NCBI RefSeq assembly: GCF_002847305.1
Contig: NZ_CP025408.1
Span: 1,038,001 to 1,102,000 of the forward strand
DNA from: Paracoccus tegillarcae
GTDB lineage: Bacteria; Pseudomonadota; Alphaproteobacteria; Rhodobacterales; Rhodobacteraceae
Length of the DNA stretch: 64,000 bases
Reading direction: 5' to 3'
A program made the translations under genes and the position numbers. The first letter of the stretch is position 1. Each line of letters begins with the position of its first letter. This document shows, piece by piece, positions 7,831 to 17,263 of this stretch. Under the pieces are notes generated by a model that ran no database searches, was not told the origin of the DNA, and saw only the letters and a program-made list of their open reading frames with translations.

Positions 7831-8958
7831 TCAATCCTCGGCGTTCGCCTCTGCCCGGCTCTTGCCCGATACGTCGAGTGCCAGCGTAGCCGCCATGAAG
7901 GCGTCCAGATCCCCGTCCAGCACACCTTGGGTGTCGCTGGTTTCGTGCGACGTGCGCAGATCCTTGACCATCTGATAAGGCTGCAAGACATAGGACCGGA
8001 TCTGGTTGCCCCAGCCCGCATCACCCTTGGCATCGTGCTGGGCGTTGATTTCGGCATTCCGGCGATCAAGCTCGGCCTGATAAAGGCGCGATTTCAGCGC
8101 GGCCATGGCATTGGCCCGGTTCTGGTGCTGCGATTTCTCTGAACTGGTCACCACGATCCCGGTCGGCAAGTGGGTGATGCGCACAGCCGAGTCGGTGGTG
8201 TTCACGTGCTGCCCGCCTGCGCCGGACGAGCGATAGGTATCGATGCGGATTTCATTATCGGGCACGGTGATCTCGATGTTCTCGTCCACGACCGGATAGA
8301 CCCAGATCGAACTGAACGAGGTGTGCCGGCGCGCTGCGCTGTCATAGGGGCTGATGCGGACCAACCGGTGCACGCCGCTTTCCGATTTCAGCCAGCCATA
8401 GGCATTGTGACCGCTGATCTTGTAGGCCGCCGACCGGATGCCGGCTTCTTCGCCCGGGCTTTCGGACATCAGTTCGACTTCATAGCCCTTTTTCTCGGCC
8501 CAACGCACATACATGCGCGCCAGCATCGACGCCCAGTCGCAGCTTTCCGTGCCGCCAGCGCCCGCGTTGATTTCCAGGAAGGTGTCGTTGCCGTCGGCCT
8601 CGCCGTTCAACAGCGCCTCAAGTTCCTTCTTGGCCGCATCCTCGGCCAGCGCCTTGAGATTTGCCTCGGCCTCGGCCACCAGATCGGCATCGCCCTCGTC
8701 GCCCGCCAGTTCGACCATCTCGGCATTCGCGTCCAGATCGTCGCTGATCCGCTGATAGGTCTCGATCGCCTCGGACAGGGCCTGACGGTCACGCATCAGC
8801 TTTTGCGCGCGGGCCGGATCCGACCACAGGTCGCCATCCTCGATCAGGGCGTTCATCTCTTCCAGCCGGTGAGGCGCGGTTTCCCGATCCATCCGCTGCC
8901 CCAGCAGGGTCAGCGATTTGCGAATCGCATCTATCGTTGCCTGAGTCTCTGCGCGCAT
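7831..8958 (-). CDS. prfB: Peptide chain release factor 2
   Basis: A 375-residue class I release factor with the catalytic GGQ at about residues 248-250 (SSGAGGQHVNTTDSAVR). The stop-codon recognition tripeptide at residues 203-205 is SPY rather than SPF, in RISPYDSAARRHTSF. It reads UGA and UAA. The programmed +1 frameshift site found near codon 25 in many bacteria is absent: the frame is continuous through QRMDRETAPHRLEEM. It stands alone, followed by a terminator. Confidence 0.95.
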   Translation of the reverse strand: MRAETQATIDAIRKSLTLLGQRMDRETAPHRLEEMNALIEDGDLWSDPARAQKLMRDRQALSEAIETYQRISDDLDANAEMVELAGDEGDADLVAEAEANLKALAEDAAKKELEALLNGEADGNDTFLEINAGAGGTESCDWASMLARMYVRWAEKKGYEVELMSESPGEEAGIRSAAYKISGHNAYGWLKSESGVHRLVRISPYDSAARRHTSFSSIWVYPVVDENIEITVPDNEIRIDTYRSSGAGGQHVNTTDSAVRITHLPTGIVVTSSEKSQHQNRANAMAALKSRLYQAELDRRNAEINAQHDAKGDAGWGNQIRSYVLQPYQMVKDLRTSHETSDTQGVLDGDLDAFMAATLALDVSGKSRAEANAED

Positions 8959-9136
8959 GAAGCGAATTCCTTGGGGTCTGGTCGAACCGGGTAGATAGCG
9001 CGCAGCCGAAGCGTGAACAAGGGCCGCGCCCCTCTTGCCTGCGCCAGAACCACGGGCTGATTGGAAAAATCACGCCCAAAGGCTATGGTCGAGGCTCGTG
9101 CCCGAAGAACCCACTCATTCAGGAAAGGCCCGTTTC

Positions 9137-9598
9137 ATGAAATATCTCAGCAGTTCGCTGGCCGTTTTGTGCATTGCCGCTTGTGCGCCCACCACGCTGG
9201 AGCCCGCCGGCGGTGGCTGGGGCGATGCGCCACCTGTCACCGCCGCAGACTATGCGCTGCGCGACGCGGCGACGTTCAGCCTGACAGGTCAGGAATCTCT
9301 GGCCGAGGCCGGCGCTATCATCCAGTCTGCCCTTGCCAATCCACCCGGCGAAACCGTCGAAGGCAACTACACTGAAGATCTCGACATCTATTCCGGCGCG
9401 ATCATCGGCCTGCCGCGCGGCGCGGTGGTGATGACACGCGAAAATCTGTCCGATGATTCCGTCCGCAGCGAACAGCATGTGATCGAATTCGACGTGTCGG
9501 ACGAAACCGGCGCGGCATCTGCCACCGTCTATGGCATTCGCTTCAAGTGCCGGGAAGGTCGCGGGCCTACCGATTGGACCGCCCAGCTTTGCAGCTAA
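9137..9598 (+). CDS. Small lipoprotein of unknown function
   Basis: A 153-residue protein with a lipoprotein signal: basic start MKYLSSS, hydrophobic core LAVLC and lipobox IAAC at residues 13-16. The mature part is acidic, contains two cysteines near the C-terminus (RFKCREGRG, AQLCS) and no family I recognise. Start ATG 9137 is preceded by AGGAAAGG at 9121. It is convergent with mrcA, with 25 bases between the stops. It probably sits at the inner leaflet of the outer membrane or in the periplasm. Confidence 0.75.
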   Translation: MKYLSSSLAVLCIAACAPTTLEPAGGGWGDAPPVTAADYALRDAATFSLTGQESLAEAGAIIQSALANPPGETVEGNYTEDLDIYSGAIIGLPRGAVVMTRENLSDDSVRSEQHVIEFDVSDETGAASATVYGIRFKCREGRGPTDWTAQLCS

Positions 9599-9623
9599 GG
9601 CCGTGCAATCGGTCGCCCGGCTG

Positions 9624-12173
9624 TCAGTAAAGGCCGCCTGAACTCAGCGTACCGAAATCGGCCTTTTTCGGGATGACCTTCTGCTGCCCCGTCGAAGTGG
9701 TGATCGCGGTCGCGGCGTTGGATGAGGCCGAGGCCTCCCATGGCAGGGTGGTGGTGTCATCCCCAAAGCCACCAACGATCAACGGCGACAGCCAGTCGGG
9801 GTCGGTGCCATCGCGGAAATATTCCGAGATCACGTCCGGGCCGCTTGCATCATCAGGCAGGCGCTGGCCGGTGACCCGGTTGATCTTGACCCAGTGGCCA
9901 CCGGGCGGTACGCGGAAATCGGTGCCGCCGTATTTCTGCACCGCCTCGCGCATGAAAGCGTTGAACACCGGCACGCATAGCGTCCCGCCATAGGCATCGC
10001 TGCCCAGGGTGCGCGGCTGGTCATAGCCAAGATAGCAACCCGCCACGATATTGCTGGAAAAGCCCACGAACCACACATCCTTGGCGTCATTGGTGGTGCC
10101 GGTCTTGCCCGCAATCGGCACCGGCAGGTTCACGCCCTTGCCCGAGCCGCGCTGAACCACGCCCTGCATCATCGAGGTCAACTGAAAGGCCGTGACCGCG
10201 TCCATTACCCGTTCGCGGTTATTGTCGATGATCGGCCCCTGCCCTGCCGGCAACGCCTGCTGGCCGCAGGTTTCGCAGACCCGCTTGTCATGGCGATAGA
10301 TGGTGCGTCCACGGCGGTCCTGCACCCGGTCGACCAGTGTGGGTTCGACGCGCTCGCCGCCATTGGCGAACATGGCATAGGCCGCAACCATCTTGAACAA
10401 CGTCGTTTCCTGCGCGCCAAGGCTGTTGGCAAGGAACGGGTCGAGATGGTCATAGACGCCGAAACGCTCGGCATAGTCGGCGACCCGGTCCATCCCGATA
10501 TCCTGCGCGACGCGGATGGTCATCAGGTTGCGCGATTGTTCGATCCCGGTGCGCAGCGGCGTCGGGCCATAAAAGCTGCCGCCCGCATTCTTGGGCGTCC
10601 ACAGACCCTGCGGCGTGTTCACCCGGATCGCTTCGTCCACGACGATGGTGGCGGGGGTATAATTGTTGTCCAGCGCGGCGGCGTAAACGAACGGCTTGAA
10701 GCTGGACCCCGGCTGCCGCATCGCCTGCGTTGCACGGTTAAAGACCGATGACTGGTAGGAAAAACCGCCCTGCATCGCGATCACGCGCCCGGTATTCACG
10801 TCCATCGCCATAAAGCCGCCCTGCACCTCGGGCACCTGGCGCAGGGTCCAGCGGATAAAGCTGCCATCGCTGTCGCTGGTCATCGCGCGGACCATCACCA
10901 CATCGCCCACTGACAGCAGATCGCTGGCGACATTGGCGCGCGGTCCCAGACTGCCATCCTCGCGGCGCGGACGCGCCCATTGCACGTCATTGGCGGGGAT
11001 CCAGTGGCCGTCATCGTCCTCTTCGATGCCCTCGATACCGATTCGGGCATCGTTATTGCCCAGTTCCAGAACCACCGCCGGCATCCAGCCCGGAATATCG
11101 CGCGGCATCTGCGTTTCAAACAGCGCCCCACGCCAGGCGACCTCATCGACCATCTGCTCAGGCGTCAGGCTGACCTCGGTGCCGTGCCAGACACCACGGC
11201 TGCGGTCATAGCGTTCCAGCGCCTCGCGCAGCGCGTTCGAGGCCGCACCCTGCATCTCGGGTTCGACGGTGGCACGAATGGCCAGACCGCCACCGAAAAA
11301 TTCGTCCTGCCCGAATTCACGGCTCAGCTGACGGCGGATTTCATCGGTAAAGTAATCACGCGGGGGCAACTGTTCCTGAAAGGCCACGAAATCGCCGTTC
11401 TGAACGCTGCGCAGCGGCAGCTTTGCCTCGGCTTCATAGGTGGCCTGGTCGATATAGCCGTTCTGCCACATCTCGCGCAGGACATAGTTGCGCCGCTCGG
11501 TCACGCGTTCCTTGGCGCGGACCGGGTGATAACGGCCCGGCGCCTGCGGCATGGCGGCCAGCGTCGCGGCCTCATGCGGGGTCAATTCGCTGAGCGTCTT
11601 GTTGAAATAGGTCTGGGCGGCGGCGGTCACGCCAAAGCTGTTCTGACCCAGAAAAATCTCGTTGAGGTACAGTTCAAGGATCTGGTCCTTGGTCAGCGTC
11701 TGTTCCAGCCGCGTGGCAAGGATCAGTTCCTTGACCTTGCGCTCGACGCTGCGGTCGCTGGACAGCAGAAAGTTCTTCATCACCTGCTGGGTGATGGTCG
11801 AGGCGCCGCGCACGTTTTCGCCGCGCGACTGCACCGCCTGCACCAACGCACTGATCATCCCGCGTGCGTCATAGCCGGGGTGATTGTAGAAGTTCTTGTC
11901 CTCGGCGCTGACAAAGGCCTGCTTGACCAGATCGGGCACGTCCTCGATCGGCACGAACAGCCGGCGCTCCTCGGCGAATTCGTCGATCAGCCGGCCTTCA
12001 CCCGAATAGATGCGGCTGATGGTCTTGGGCGTATATTGCGCCAGGGCTTCGTGGCTGGGCAGATCGCGGGAATAGATCCAGAAGATCCCGCCAATGGTCA
12101 GCGCGGCAAAGACCGCCGCCGTTACCACCCATGAAAAGATGCCACCAAAGAATGAAAGAATACCGCGCAGCAA
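9624..12173 (-). CDS. mrcA: Penicillin-binding protein 1A (bifunctional transglycosylase/transpeptidase)
   Basis: The 849-residue protein starts with one membrane anchor (residues about 10-30). The glycosyltransferase GT51 domain shows SAEDKNFYNHPGYD and RGASTITQQVMKNF. A long OB-like insert precedes the transpeptidase domain, which has the SxxK serine in RQPGSSFKPFVYAA, the SRN motif in EQSRNLMT and KTGTT near residue 700. It polymerises and cross-links peptidoglycan in the periplasm. Length and domain order are normal for alphaproteobacterial PBP1A. It is 84 bases downstream of the cupin-gene side and monocistronic by appearance. Confidence 0.96.
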   Translation of the reverse strand: MLRGILSFFGGIFSWVVTAAVFAALTIGGIFWIYSRDLPSHEALAQYTPKTISRIYSGEGRLIDEFAEERRLFVPIEDVPDLVKQAFVSAEDKNFYNHPGYDARGMISALVQAVQSRGENVRGASTITQQVMKNFLLSSDRSVERKVKELILATRLEQTLTKDQILELYLNEIFLGQNSFGVTAAAQTYFNKTLSELTPHEAATLAAMPQAPGRYHPVRAKERVTERRNYVLREMWQNGYIDQATYEAEAKLPLRSVQNGDFVAFQEQLPPRDYFTDEIRRQLSREFGQDEFFGGGLAIRATVEPEMQGAASNALREALERYDRSRGVWHGTEVSLTPEQMVDEVAWRGALFETQMPRDIPGWMPAVVLELGNNDARIGIEGIEEDDDGHWIPANDVQWARPRREDGSLGPRANVASDLLSVGDVVMVRAMTSDSDGSFIRWTLRQVPEVQGGFMAMDVNTGRVIAMQGGFSYQSSVFNRATQAMRQPGSSFKPFVYAAALDNNYTPATIVVDEAIRVNTPQGLWTPKNAGGSFYGPTPLRTGIEQSRNLMTIRVAQDIGMDRVADYAERFGVYDHLDPFLANSLGAQETTLFKMVAAYAMFANGGERVEPTLVDRVQDRRGRTIYRHDKRVCETCGQQALPAGQGPIIDNNRERVMDAVTAFQLTSMMQGVVQRGSGKGVNLPVPIAGKTGTTNDAKDVWFVGFSSNIVAGCYLGYDQPRTLGSDAYGGTLCVPVFNAFMREAVQKYGGTDFRVPPGGHWVKINRVTGQRLPDDASGPDVISEYFRDGTDPDWLSPLIVGGFGDDTTTLPWEASASSNAATAITTSTGQQKVIPKKADFGTLSSGGLY

Positions 12174-12257
12174 GGATCAGGCCTTTCGTGAATCGCTTGC
12201 CTCTATAGTCTGCGGCTGATGGCGCGTCAAAACAACCTTGGGTTATCGGAGAAACAG

Positions 12258-12644
12258 CTATTCCACGATCTCGGATGAATAGCGCAGCATGACCTGGGCG
12301 TGGTCCTTGAACTCAGACGCATGCAGAGCCTCGATCAATGCACGCAGACGCGGCGTCAGAATCATCAGATAGCGGCTTGGGCCCTCGATCTCGTCATAAT
12401 CATGCGCGACGCCTGCGGGCATGTGCACTGTCGTGCCGGGACCCGCCTCGAAGGTCTCGCCCGTGCCGATGCGAAACAAAAGGCGGCCGCTGATCACATG
12501 CCAGGCCTCATCATCGCGGTGGTGGACGTGCAGATAGCCGGGGCCACCGCCGCTCCATTCGTGCAGTTCGAACTGCGGTCCGGCAGCCAGCGCCAGCCGC
12601 GCGGACAAGGTTGGGTCGCTGTGATGGACGATCGCCTCTGCCAT
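12258..12644 (-). CDS. Cupin-domain protein
   Basis: A 128-residue single-domain cupin. Metal-ligand histidines are visible in the first motif (HVHHRDDEAWHVISG) and the second motif (PGTTVHMPAGVAHDYD), both of which match the cupin barrel pattern. The closest relatives I know are small cupins of sugar or quercetinase type with unassigned substrates. I chose ATG 12644; a GTG two codons upstream is possible. It lies 42 bases from the end of amiC on the same strand, so it may be cotranscribed. Confidence 0.8.
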   Translation of the reverse strand: MAEAIVHHSDPTLSARLALAAGPQFELHEWSGGGPGYLHVHHRDDEAWHVISGRLLFRIGTGETFEAGPGTTVHMPAGVAHDYDEIEGPSRYLMILTPRLRALIEALHASEFKDHAQVMLRYSSEIVE

Positions 12645-12686
12645 GACCACAATTTGGCAGATCCCCGGGCTCGCGCAAATCGCGGG

Positions 12687-13925
12687 CTACTGCCGCAGCA
12701 GCGCCGCCCTTGCGCCTTCATCGCGTGACCAACCACCGATGGCTGCGACCAGTGCGCCCACCATTTGCGAGCGCCAGGCCGGATCGGTCAGATGCGCGCG
12801 ATCGACCGGGTCCGTGAGAAACCCCAACTCCAGCAGGACAGAGGGGATATCGGGCGATTTCAGCACCGAGAAACGTGCCCCCTGCACCGGCCGGCTGTGC
12901 ATGTCGATGCCAGCCAGTGCCATGCGCGAGGCAAGAAACTTGGCAAAGTTCTCGGACCGGGGCTGCGTCTCGGTGCGGGCGATGTCCATCAGCACGCCCG
13001 CCAACGCGTCATCCGTGCCGGTCAGATCGAGCCCCGCCAGCAGATCATCGCGATCATGTCGCTGCGCCAGCAACCGGCTGGCCGCATTATTGGCAGTGGG
13101 GTCCCACAGATAGATCGTTGCGCCCGCAGCCTGACCGGCGGGCAGCGCATCGGCATGCAAAGAAATGAAGAGATCGGCACCAGCGGCCCGGGCAGCGGTC
13201 ATCCGTGCCTCCAGCCCCATAAAGCGATCCTCTTCGCGGGTCACAAAGACCCCGATCCCTGCGCGTTCCAGCGCCTCTCGCGCGGCATGCGCGAAGTCCA
13301 GAACAATGCGCGCCTCGGATTCGCCGCCAGCCAGCGCGCCGGGGTCGATGCCGCCATGACCCGGATCCAGCGCCACGATCAACCGGTCGGCCTGAGCGTC
13401 CTTGGGCATGGCAGGATCGTCAGGCGTGGCCGTTACCGTCGCCGGCTCGGGCAAAGTGCGCGACGCGGTCGAGGCGCTGGCGCGCGGGCGAAAGTCCTCG
13501 GGCTGCACCGGCTTTAGCGCGACGGTCAGAACGGGCTGCATGGCGCGCGTCGACAGCCCGCTTTGCGTCACCGCGTAAGGGCCCGGCAATTCGGTCACGA
13601 TTCGCGACCAGCCGCGTTGGAACCGCCCCCACCGGATCGCCGGCACAAGATCAGCGCCAAACAGTTGCTCGGGCCGGGTCTGGTCGAAATCGACGTCCTT
13701 GAGGTCAATTACCAGACGTGGTGGGCCGTCCAGCAGGAACACCCGGTAGGGGACCGCCCGATCCAGCGTCAGCCGCAATTGCATCGGTCGAGGGTGTCCC
13801 CGATCAGGGCCCTGCGCGGTCAGGGACGAGGCCCCCAGATCAAGCCGCGCGGCGTCCTGCGCCGCCGCAGGCAGCGCTGCAAAAAGAGCCATGGTCAGCA
13901 CAAGGATCAGTCGCAGTGCGGTCAT
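12687..13925 (-). CDS. amiC: N-acetylmuramoyl-L-alanine amidase with AMIN domain
   Basis: A 412-residue exported protein: signal peptide MTALRLILVLTMALFAALPAAAQ, AMIN domain (about residues 45-130, RLVIDLKDVDF) that targets peptidoglycan, a proline-rich linker, and an Amidase_3 zinc domain. Zinc and catalytic positions are seen in VALDPGHGGIDPGAL, SLHADAL and LLELGFLTD. It cuts the bond between muramic acid and the stem peptide during daughter-cell separation. Its ATG overlaps the stop of the aminotransferase gene (ATGA). Regulation by EnvC-like factors is known in the family. Confidence 0.94.
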   Translation of the reverse strand: MTALRLILVLTMALFAALPAAAQDAARLDLGASSLTAQGPDRGHPRPMQLRLTLDRAVPYRVFLLDGPPRLVIDLKDVDFDQTRPEQLFGADLVPAIRWGRFQRGWSRIVTELPGPYAVTQSGLSTRAMQPVLTVALKPVQPEDFRPRASASTASRTLPEPATVTATPDDPAMPKDAQADRLIVALDPGHGGIDPGALAGGESEARIVLDFAHAAREALERAGIGVFVTREEDRFMGLEARMTAARAAGADLFISLHADALPAGQAAGATIYLWDPTANNAASRLLAQRHDRDDLLAGLDLTGTDDALAGVLMDIARTETQPRSENFAKFLASRMALAGIDMHSRPVQGARFSVLKSPDIPSVLLELGFLTDPVDRAHLTDPAWRSQMVGALVAAIGGWSRDEGARAALLRQ

Positions 13926-15058
13926 CGCGCCGTCATGAAGGCTTGCAACCGCGCCAGCCCCTCGGCGATTTCGGCGGTCGAGCGGGCATAGGAAAAACGC
14001 AGCATCCGGTGCCCGCGATCGGCGTCGAAATCAACGCCGGGGGTCACGGCGACGCCGGCCTTGTCCAGAATCTCGGCGGCGAATGCCACGCTGTCATCGG
14101 TCAGCGCCGAAACATCGGCATAGATATAAAAGGCTCCGTCCGGCGGCGCGATGCGGTCAAAACCGGCCTTGGGCAACCCGTCCAGCATCAAGCGGCGGTT
14201 TTCGGCATAGGTGGCCAGGTTCGCCTGCGCCTCATCCTCGCAATCCAGCGCGGCGAGGGCCGCGACCTGACTGACATGGGGCGGGCAGATGAACAGGTTC
14301 TGGGCCAGCCGTTCAATCGTGCGCAGATGCGTTTCGGGCACCACCATCCAGCCGATCCGCCAGCCGGTCATGCTGAAATACTTGCTGAAGGAATTGACCA
14401 CGAAAACGTCGTCGCTGATTTCAAGCGCGCTGTGGCAGGGCCTGTCGTAGGACAGGCCGTGATAGATCTCGTCCGATATGACGGCGGTGCCTTGCGCCTG
14501 CGCCCGGTCGATCAGCCCACCCAGCGCATCCAGCGTCAGCATCGTCCCCGACGGGTTGCCGGGCGAGGCCAGCATCAGCCCCTGAACGTCACCCGGCAGA
14601 TCATCGGGCAGCGGCTGAAAGCGATTTTCCAGCGTGGTCGGTATGCTCACGGGTTCCAGCGACATCGCCCGCATGATCTGGCGATAGCTGGGATAGCCCG
14701 GCGCACCCAGCGCCACCCTGTCGCCCGCGTCAAACAGCGCCGAAAAGGCCAGGATGAACGCACCTGATGATCCCGGTGTCACCACGACACGGGCCGGGTC
14801 CAGATCGACGCCATACCAGCGGCGATAAAGATCCGCGATGCCTTGGCGCAATTCAGGCAGGCCCAGCGCCACCGTATAGCCCAGCGGCTGTTCCAGCGCC
14901 GTTGCCAGCGCAGCGCGTGCGCCCGCCGGCGCACCGGTGCCGGGTTGCCCGACCTCCATATGGATGATGTGCCGGCCTGCCGCCTCGGCGGCGCGAGCGG
15001 CCTCCATCACGTCCATGACGATGAACGGGTCCACCTGCCCGCGTCGGGATTGTCGCAT
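13922..15058 (-). CDS. PLP-dependent class I/II aminotransferase
   Basis: The 378-residue protein is a fold-type I aminotransferase. The pyridoxal-phosphate lysine lies in VNSFSKYFSMTGWRIGW, and the cofactor-contact blocks ASPGNPSGTML, ISDEIYHGL and the C-terminal arginine LRFSYARS are present. The early motif HMEVGQPGTGAP matches the aspartate/aromatic aminotransferase class. The exact amino acid cannot be inferred. It precedes amiC in the same operon with a 4-bp overlap, which says nothing about function. Confidence 0.88.
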   Translation of the reverse strand: MRQSRRGQVDPFIVMDVMEAARAAEAAGRHIIHMEVGQPGTGAPAGARAALATALEQPLGYTVALGLPELRQGIADLYRRWYGVDLDPARVVVTPGSSGAFILAFSALFDAGDRVALGAPGYPSYRQIMRAMSLEPVSIPTTLENRFQPLPDDLPGDVQGLMLASPGNPSGTMLTLDALGGLIDRAQAQGTAVISDEIYHGLSYDRPCHSALEISDDVFVVNSFSKYFSMTGWRIGWMVVPETHLRTIERLAQNLFICPPHVSQVAALAALDCEDEAQANLATYAENRRLMLDGLPKAGFDRIAPPDGAFYIYADVSALTDDSVAFAAEILDKAGVAVTPGVDFDADRGHRMLRFSYARSTAEIAEGLARLQAFMTAR

Positions 15059-15275
15059 CTGCTCTGCCTGCGGCTTTGTTTTGCCGCCGTTCTAACGAGT
15101 GTGGCGGTCTGGCTCCACCCTTTTCAGCTGTCCTTTTCGCCGCATACCAAGCCCCACTGGGGATCGTTGCAGGCCACGGCTGCCGGCCAAGGCGGCGCGG
15201 GATGCTCACGCAGGCGTGTCCTTGTCATCAGCGGCGGCGCGGCTAAGGTGGCGCGCGAAACCGAAAGGATGCCTG

Positions 15276-16019
15276 ATGAAACGCCTGATCGCCGCCCTGC
15301 TGCTGACCGCCACGCCTGTGATGGCCTTCGATATCGATGCCATGACAGATGACGAGCAAGCGGCCTTTGGCGAGGCTGTGCGCGAGTATCTGATGGCAAA
15401 TCCCGAGGTGCTGATCGAATCGATCAATGTGCTAGAGGAACGGCGCGCCGCGGATGCGGCCCAGAATGACGAGGTTCTGGTCCAGCAATTCGAGGATGAG
15501 ATCTTTGCTGACGGCCATAGCTGGGTCGGGGGCAACCCCGATGGTGATCTGACCATGGTCGAATTCATCGACTATCGCTGCGGTGTCTGCCGACAGTTCA
15601 ATGACGAAGTGCAGGATCTGGTCGAAGCAGACGGCAATATTCGCCTGATTCTGAAAGAGTTCCCGATTCTGGGCCAAGACAGCGAGGCCTCGGCCCGCTT
15701 TGCGGTTGCCGTCAAGCAGATCGGCGGCGACGACGCCTATATGAAGGCTCATGACGCCCTGATCACCCTGCGCAGCAGCGCCACGCTGGAGGCATTGAAG
15801 CAGATTGCCGGCGAGATCGGCGTCGATCCGGATGCCGTGGTCGAGGCGATGAACAGCGACGCGGTGAATGATGTGCTGCGCAGCAACCATCAGTTGGCTC
15901 AGAAGATGTCCATCCAGGGCACGCCGACCTTTGTCATCGGCACCGAACTGCTGCGCGGCGTGCCGCAAGCCGGGCTGACCGCCACGGTCGAGGCCATCCG
16001 CGAGGCGCAGGACGGCTAA
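15276..16019 (+). CDS. DsbA-family thiol oxidoreductase (exported)
   Basis: A 247-residue protein with signal peptide MKRLIAALLLTATPVMA, a helical N-terminal extension (residues about 20-80) of the ScsC/BdbD kind, and a DsbA-type thioredoxin fold with CGVC at residues 102-105 and the cis-proline in QGTPTFVIG. It catalyses or isomerises disulfides in the periplasm. The extension can drive oligomerisation in relatives. ATG 15276 is chosen because the signal peptide starts there. The 217-base gap upstream, toward a divergent aminotransferase gene, shows no other gene. Confidence 0.88.
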   Translation: MKRLIAALLLTATPVMAFDIDAMTDDEQAAFGEAVREYLMANPEVLIESINVLEERRAADAAQNDEVLVQQFEDEIFADGHSWVGGNPDGDLTMVEFIDYRCGVCRQFNDEVQDLVEADGNIRLILKEFPILGQDSEASARFAVAVKQIGGDDAYMKAHDALITLRSSATLEALKQIAGEIGVDPDAVVEAMNSDAVNDVLRSNHQLAQKMSIQGTPTFVIGTELLRGVPQAGLTATVEAIREAQDG

Positions 16020-16132
16020 CGGACGGCTACGCTGCGCGATTTGGGTTTGGCACGCCACTCGCACCCAAGACGTCCCTGTCGCGATGGGCTAGACTGACCG
16101 CATGGGACAAAGACAATCCTCAGAGGCACCGC

Positions 16133-17221
16133 ATGCCGGGTGACGCCCCGCGACCGCGCAAGATCATCCATATCGACATGGATGCCTTTTATGCCTCGGT
16201 CGAGCAGCGCGATCACCCCGAGTTGCGCGGCAAGCCCGTGGCCGTAGGCGGATCGTCGCTGCGCGGTGTCGTTGCTGCCGCCAGCTACGAGGCGCGCAAG
16301 TTCGGCGTCCGCTCTGCCATGCCATCGGTTACCGCCAAGCGGCAGTGCCCGGATCTGATCTTCGTGCGCCACCGATTTGACGTCTATCGCGCGGTCAGCG
16401 CGCAGATCCGGGATATCTTTACCGACTACACCCCGCTGGTCGAGCCGCTATCGCTGGACGAGGCCTATCTGGACGTGACCGACCACCTCTGGCCCGGTCA
16501 GACCGCCACACAGGTCGCCCGCGAAATCCGCGCCCGCGTTCTCGAAACAACGCAGCTGACCGCCAGCGCCGGCGTCAGTTACAACAAGTTCCTGGCCAAG
16601 CTCGCATCCGACCAGAACAAGCCCGACGGGCTCTGCGTCATCCCGCCCGAAAAAGGCGCCGATTTCGTGCAGTCTCTGCCAGTCGGAAAATTCCACGGCG
16701 TCGGTCCGGCGACCGCGCGCAAGATGCAGGCAATGGGCATTCAGACCGGTGCCGATCTGAGGGTGCAGCCGTTGGAATTCCTGCAAAAGCGCTTTGGCAA
16801 ATCAGGGCACTATTACTGGAATATTTCGCGCGGGATCGACCACAGGCAGGTGCGCCCCGACCGCATCCGCAAATCCGTGGGCGCCGAGAACACCTATTTC
16901 ACCGATCTGATGACCCTTGATGTGGCGACAGAAGCCCTGGCCCCCTTGGCCGATAAGGTCTGGCGCCATCTGGCCAAGCACGAGATCCGCGGACGCACGG
17001 TGACGCTAAAGATCAAGTTCTCGGACTTTCAGCAGATCACACGCGCACGCAGCCTGCCGCAGCCGGTCAGCAGCCAGGACGAGATGCTGGGCATTGCCTG
17101 TAATCTCGCAGCCGCCGTCCTGCCCGACCCGCGCGGCGTTCGCCTGCTGGGCATCACCCTGTCGGGTTTCGACCAAGAGACGGCAGAGGCCGATGACGGC
17201 CAACTCAGTCTTTTCGACTGA
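16133..17221 (+). CDS. dinB: DNA polymerase IV (Y-family translesion polymerase)
   Basis: The 362-residue protein starts with the palm motif IIHIDMDAFYASVEQRD and has the second catalytic motif PLSLDEAYLDVTD, both carrying metal-binding acidic residues. A little-finger domain follows, and the protein ends with the beta-clamp peptide QLSLFD. DinB copies across damaged bases with low fidelity. No alphaproteobacterial LexA box (GTTC-N7-GTTC) is visible in the 113-base gap upstream. It is convergent with hrpB, with stops 42 bases apart. Confidence 0.96.
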   Translation: MPGDAPRPRKIIHIDMDAFYASVEQRDHPELRGKPVAVGGSSLRGVVAAASYEARKFGVRSAMPSVTAKRQCPDLIFVRHRFDVYRAVSAQIRDIFTDYTPLVEPLSLDEAYLDVTDHLWPGQTATQVAREIRARVLETTQLTASAGVSYNKFLAKLASDQNKPDGLCVIPPEKGADFVQSLPVGKFHGVGPATARKMQAMGIQTGADLRVQPLEFLQKRFGKSGHYYWNISRGIDHRQVRPDRIRKSVGAENTYFTDLMTLDVATEALAPLADKVWRHLAKHEIRGRTVTLKIKFSDFQQITRARSLPQPVSSQDEMLGIACNLAAAVLPDPRGVRLLGITLSGFDQETAEADDGQLSLFD

Positions 17222-17263
17222 CCGGGCCCGTCCGCGCGGATGGCATGGCCAGCCGCCCGCGGA

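Noticed and set aside
8880..8958. Programmed frameshift in prfB
   Set aside because: The reading frame is continuous from the ATG through the region where the frameshift lies in other bacteria.
16020..16132. LexA/SOS box before dinB
   Set aside because: No GTTC-N7-GTTC in the 113-base gap.
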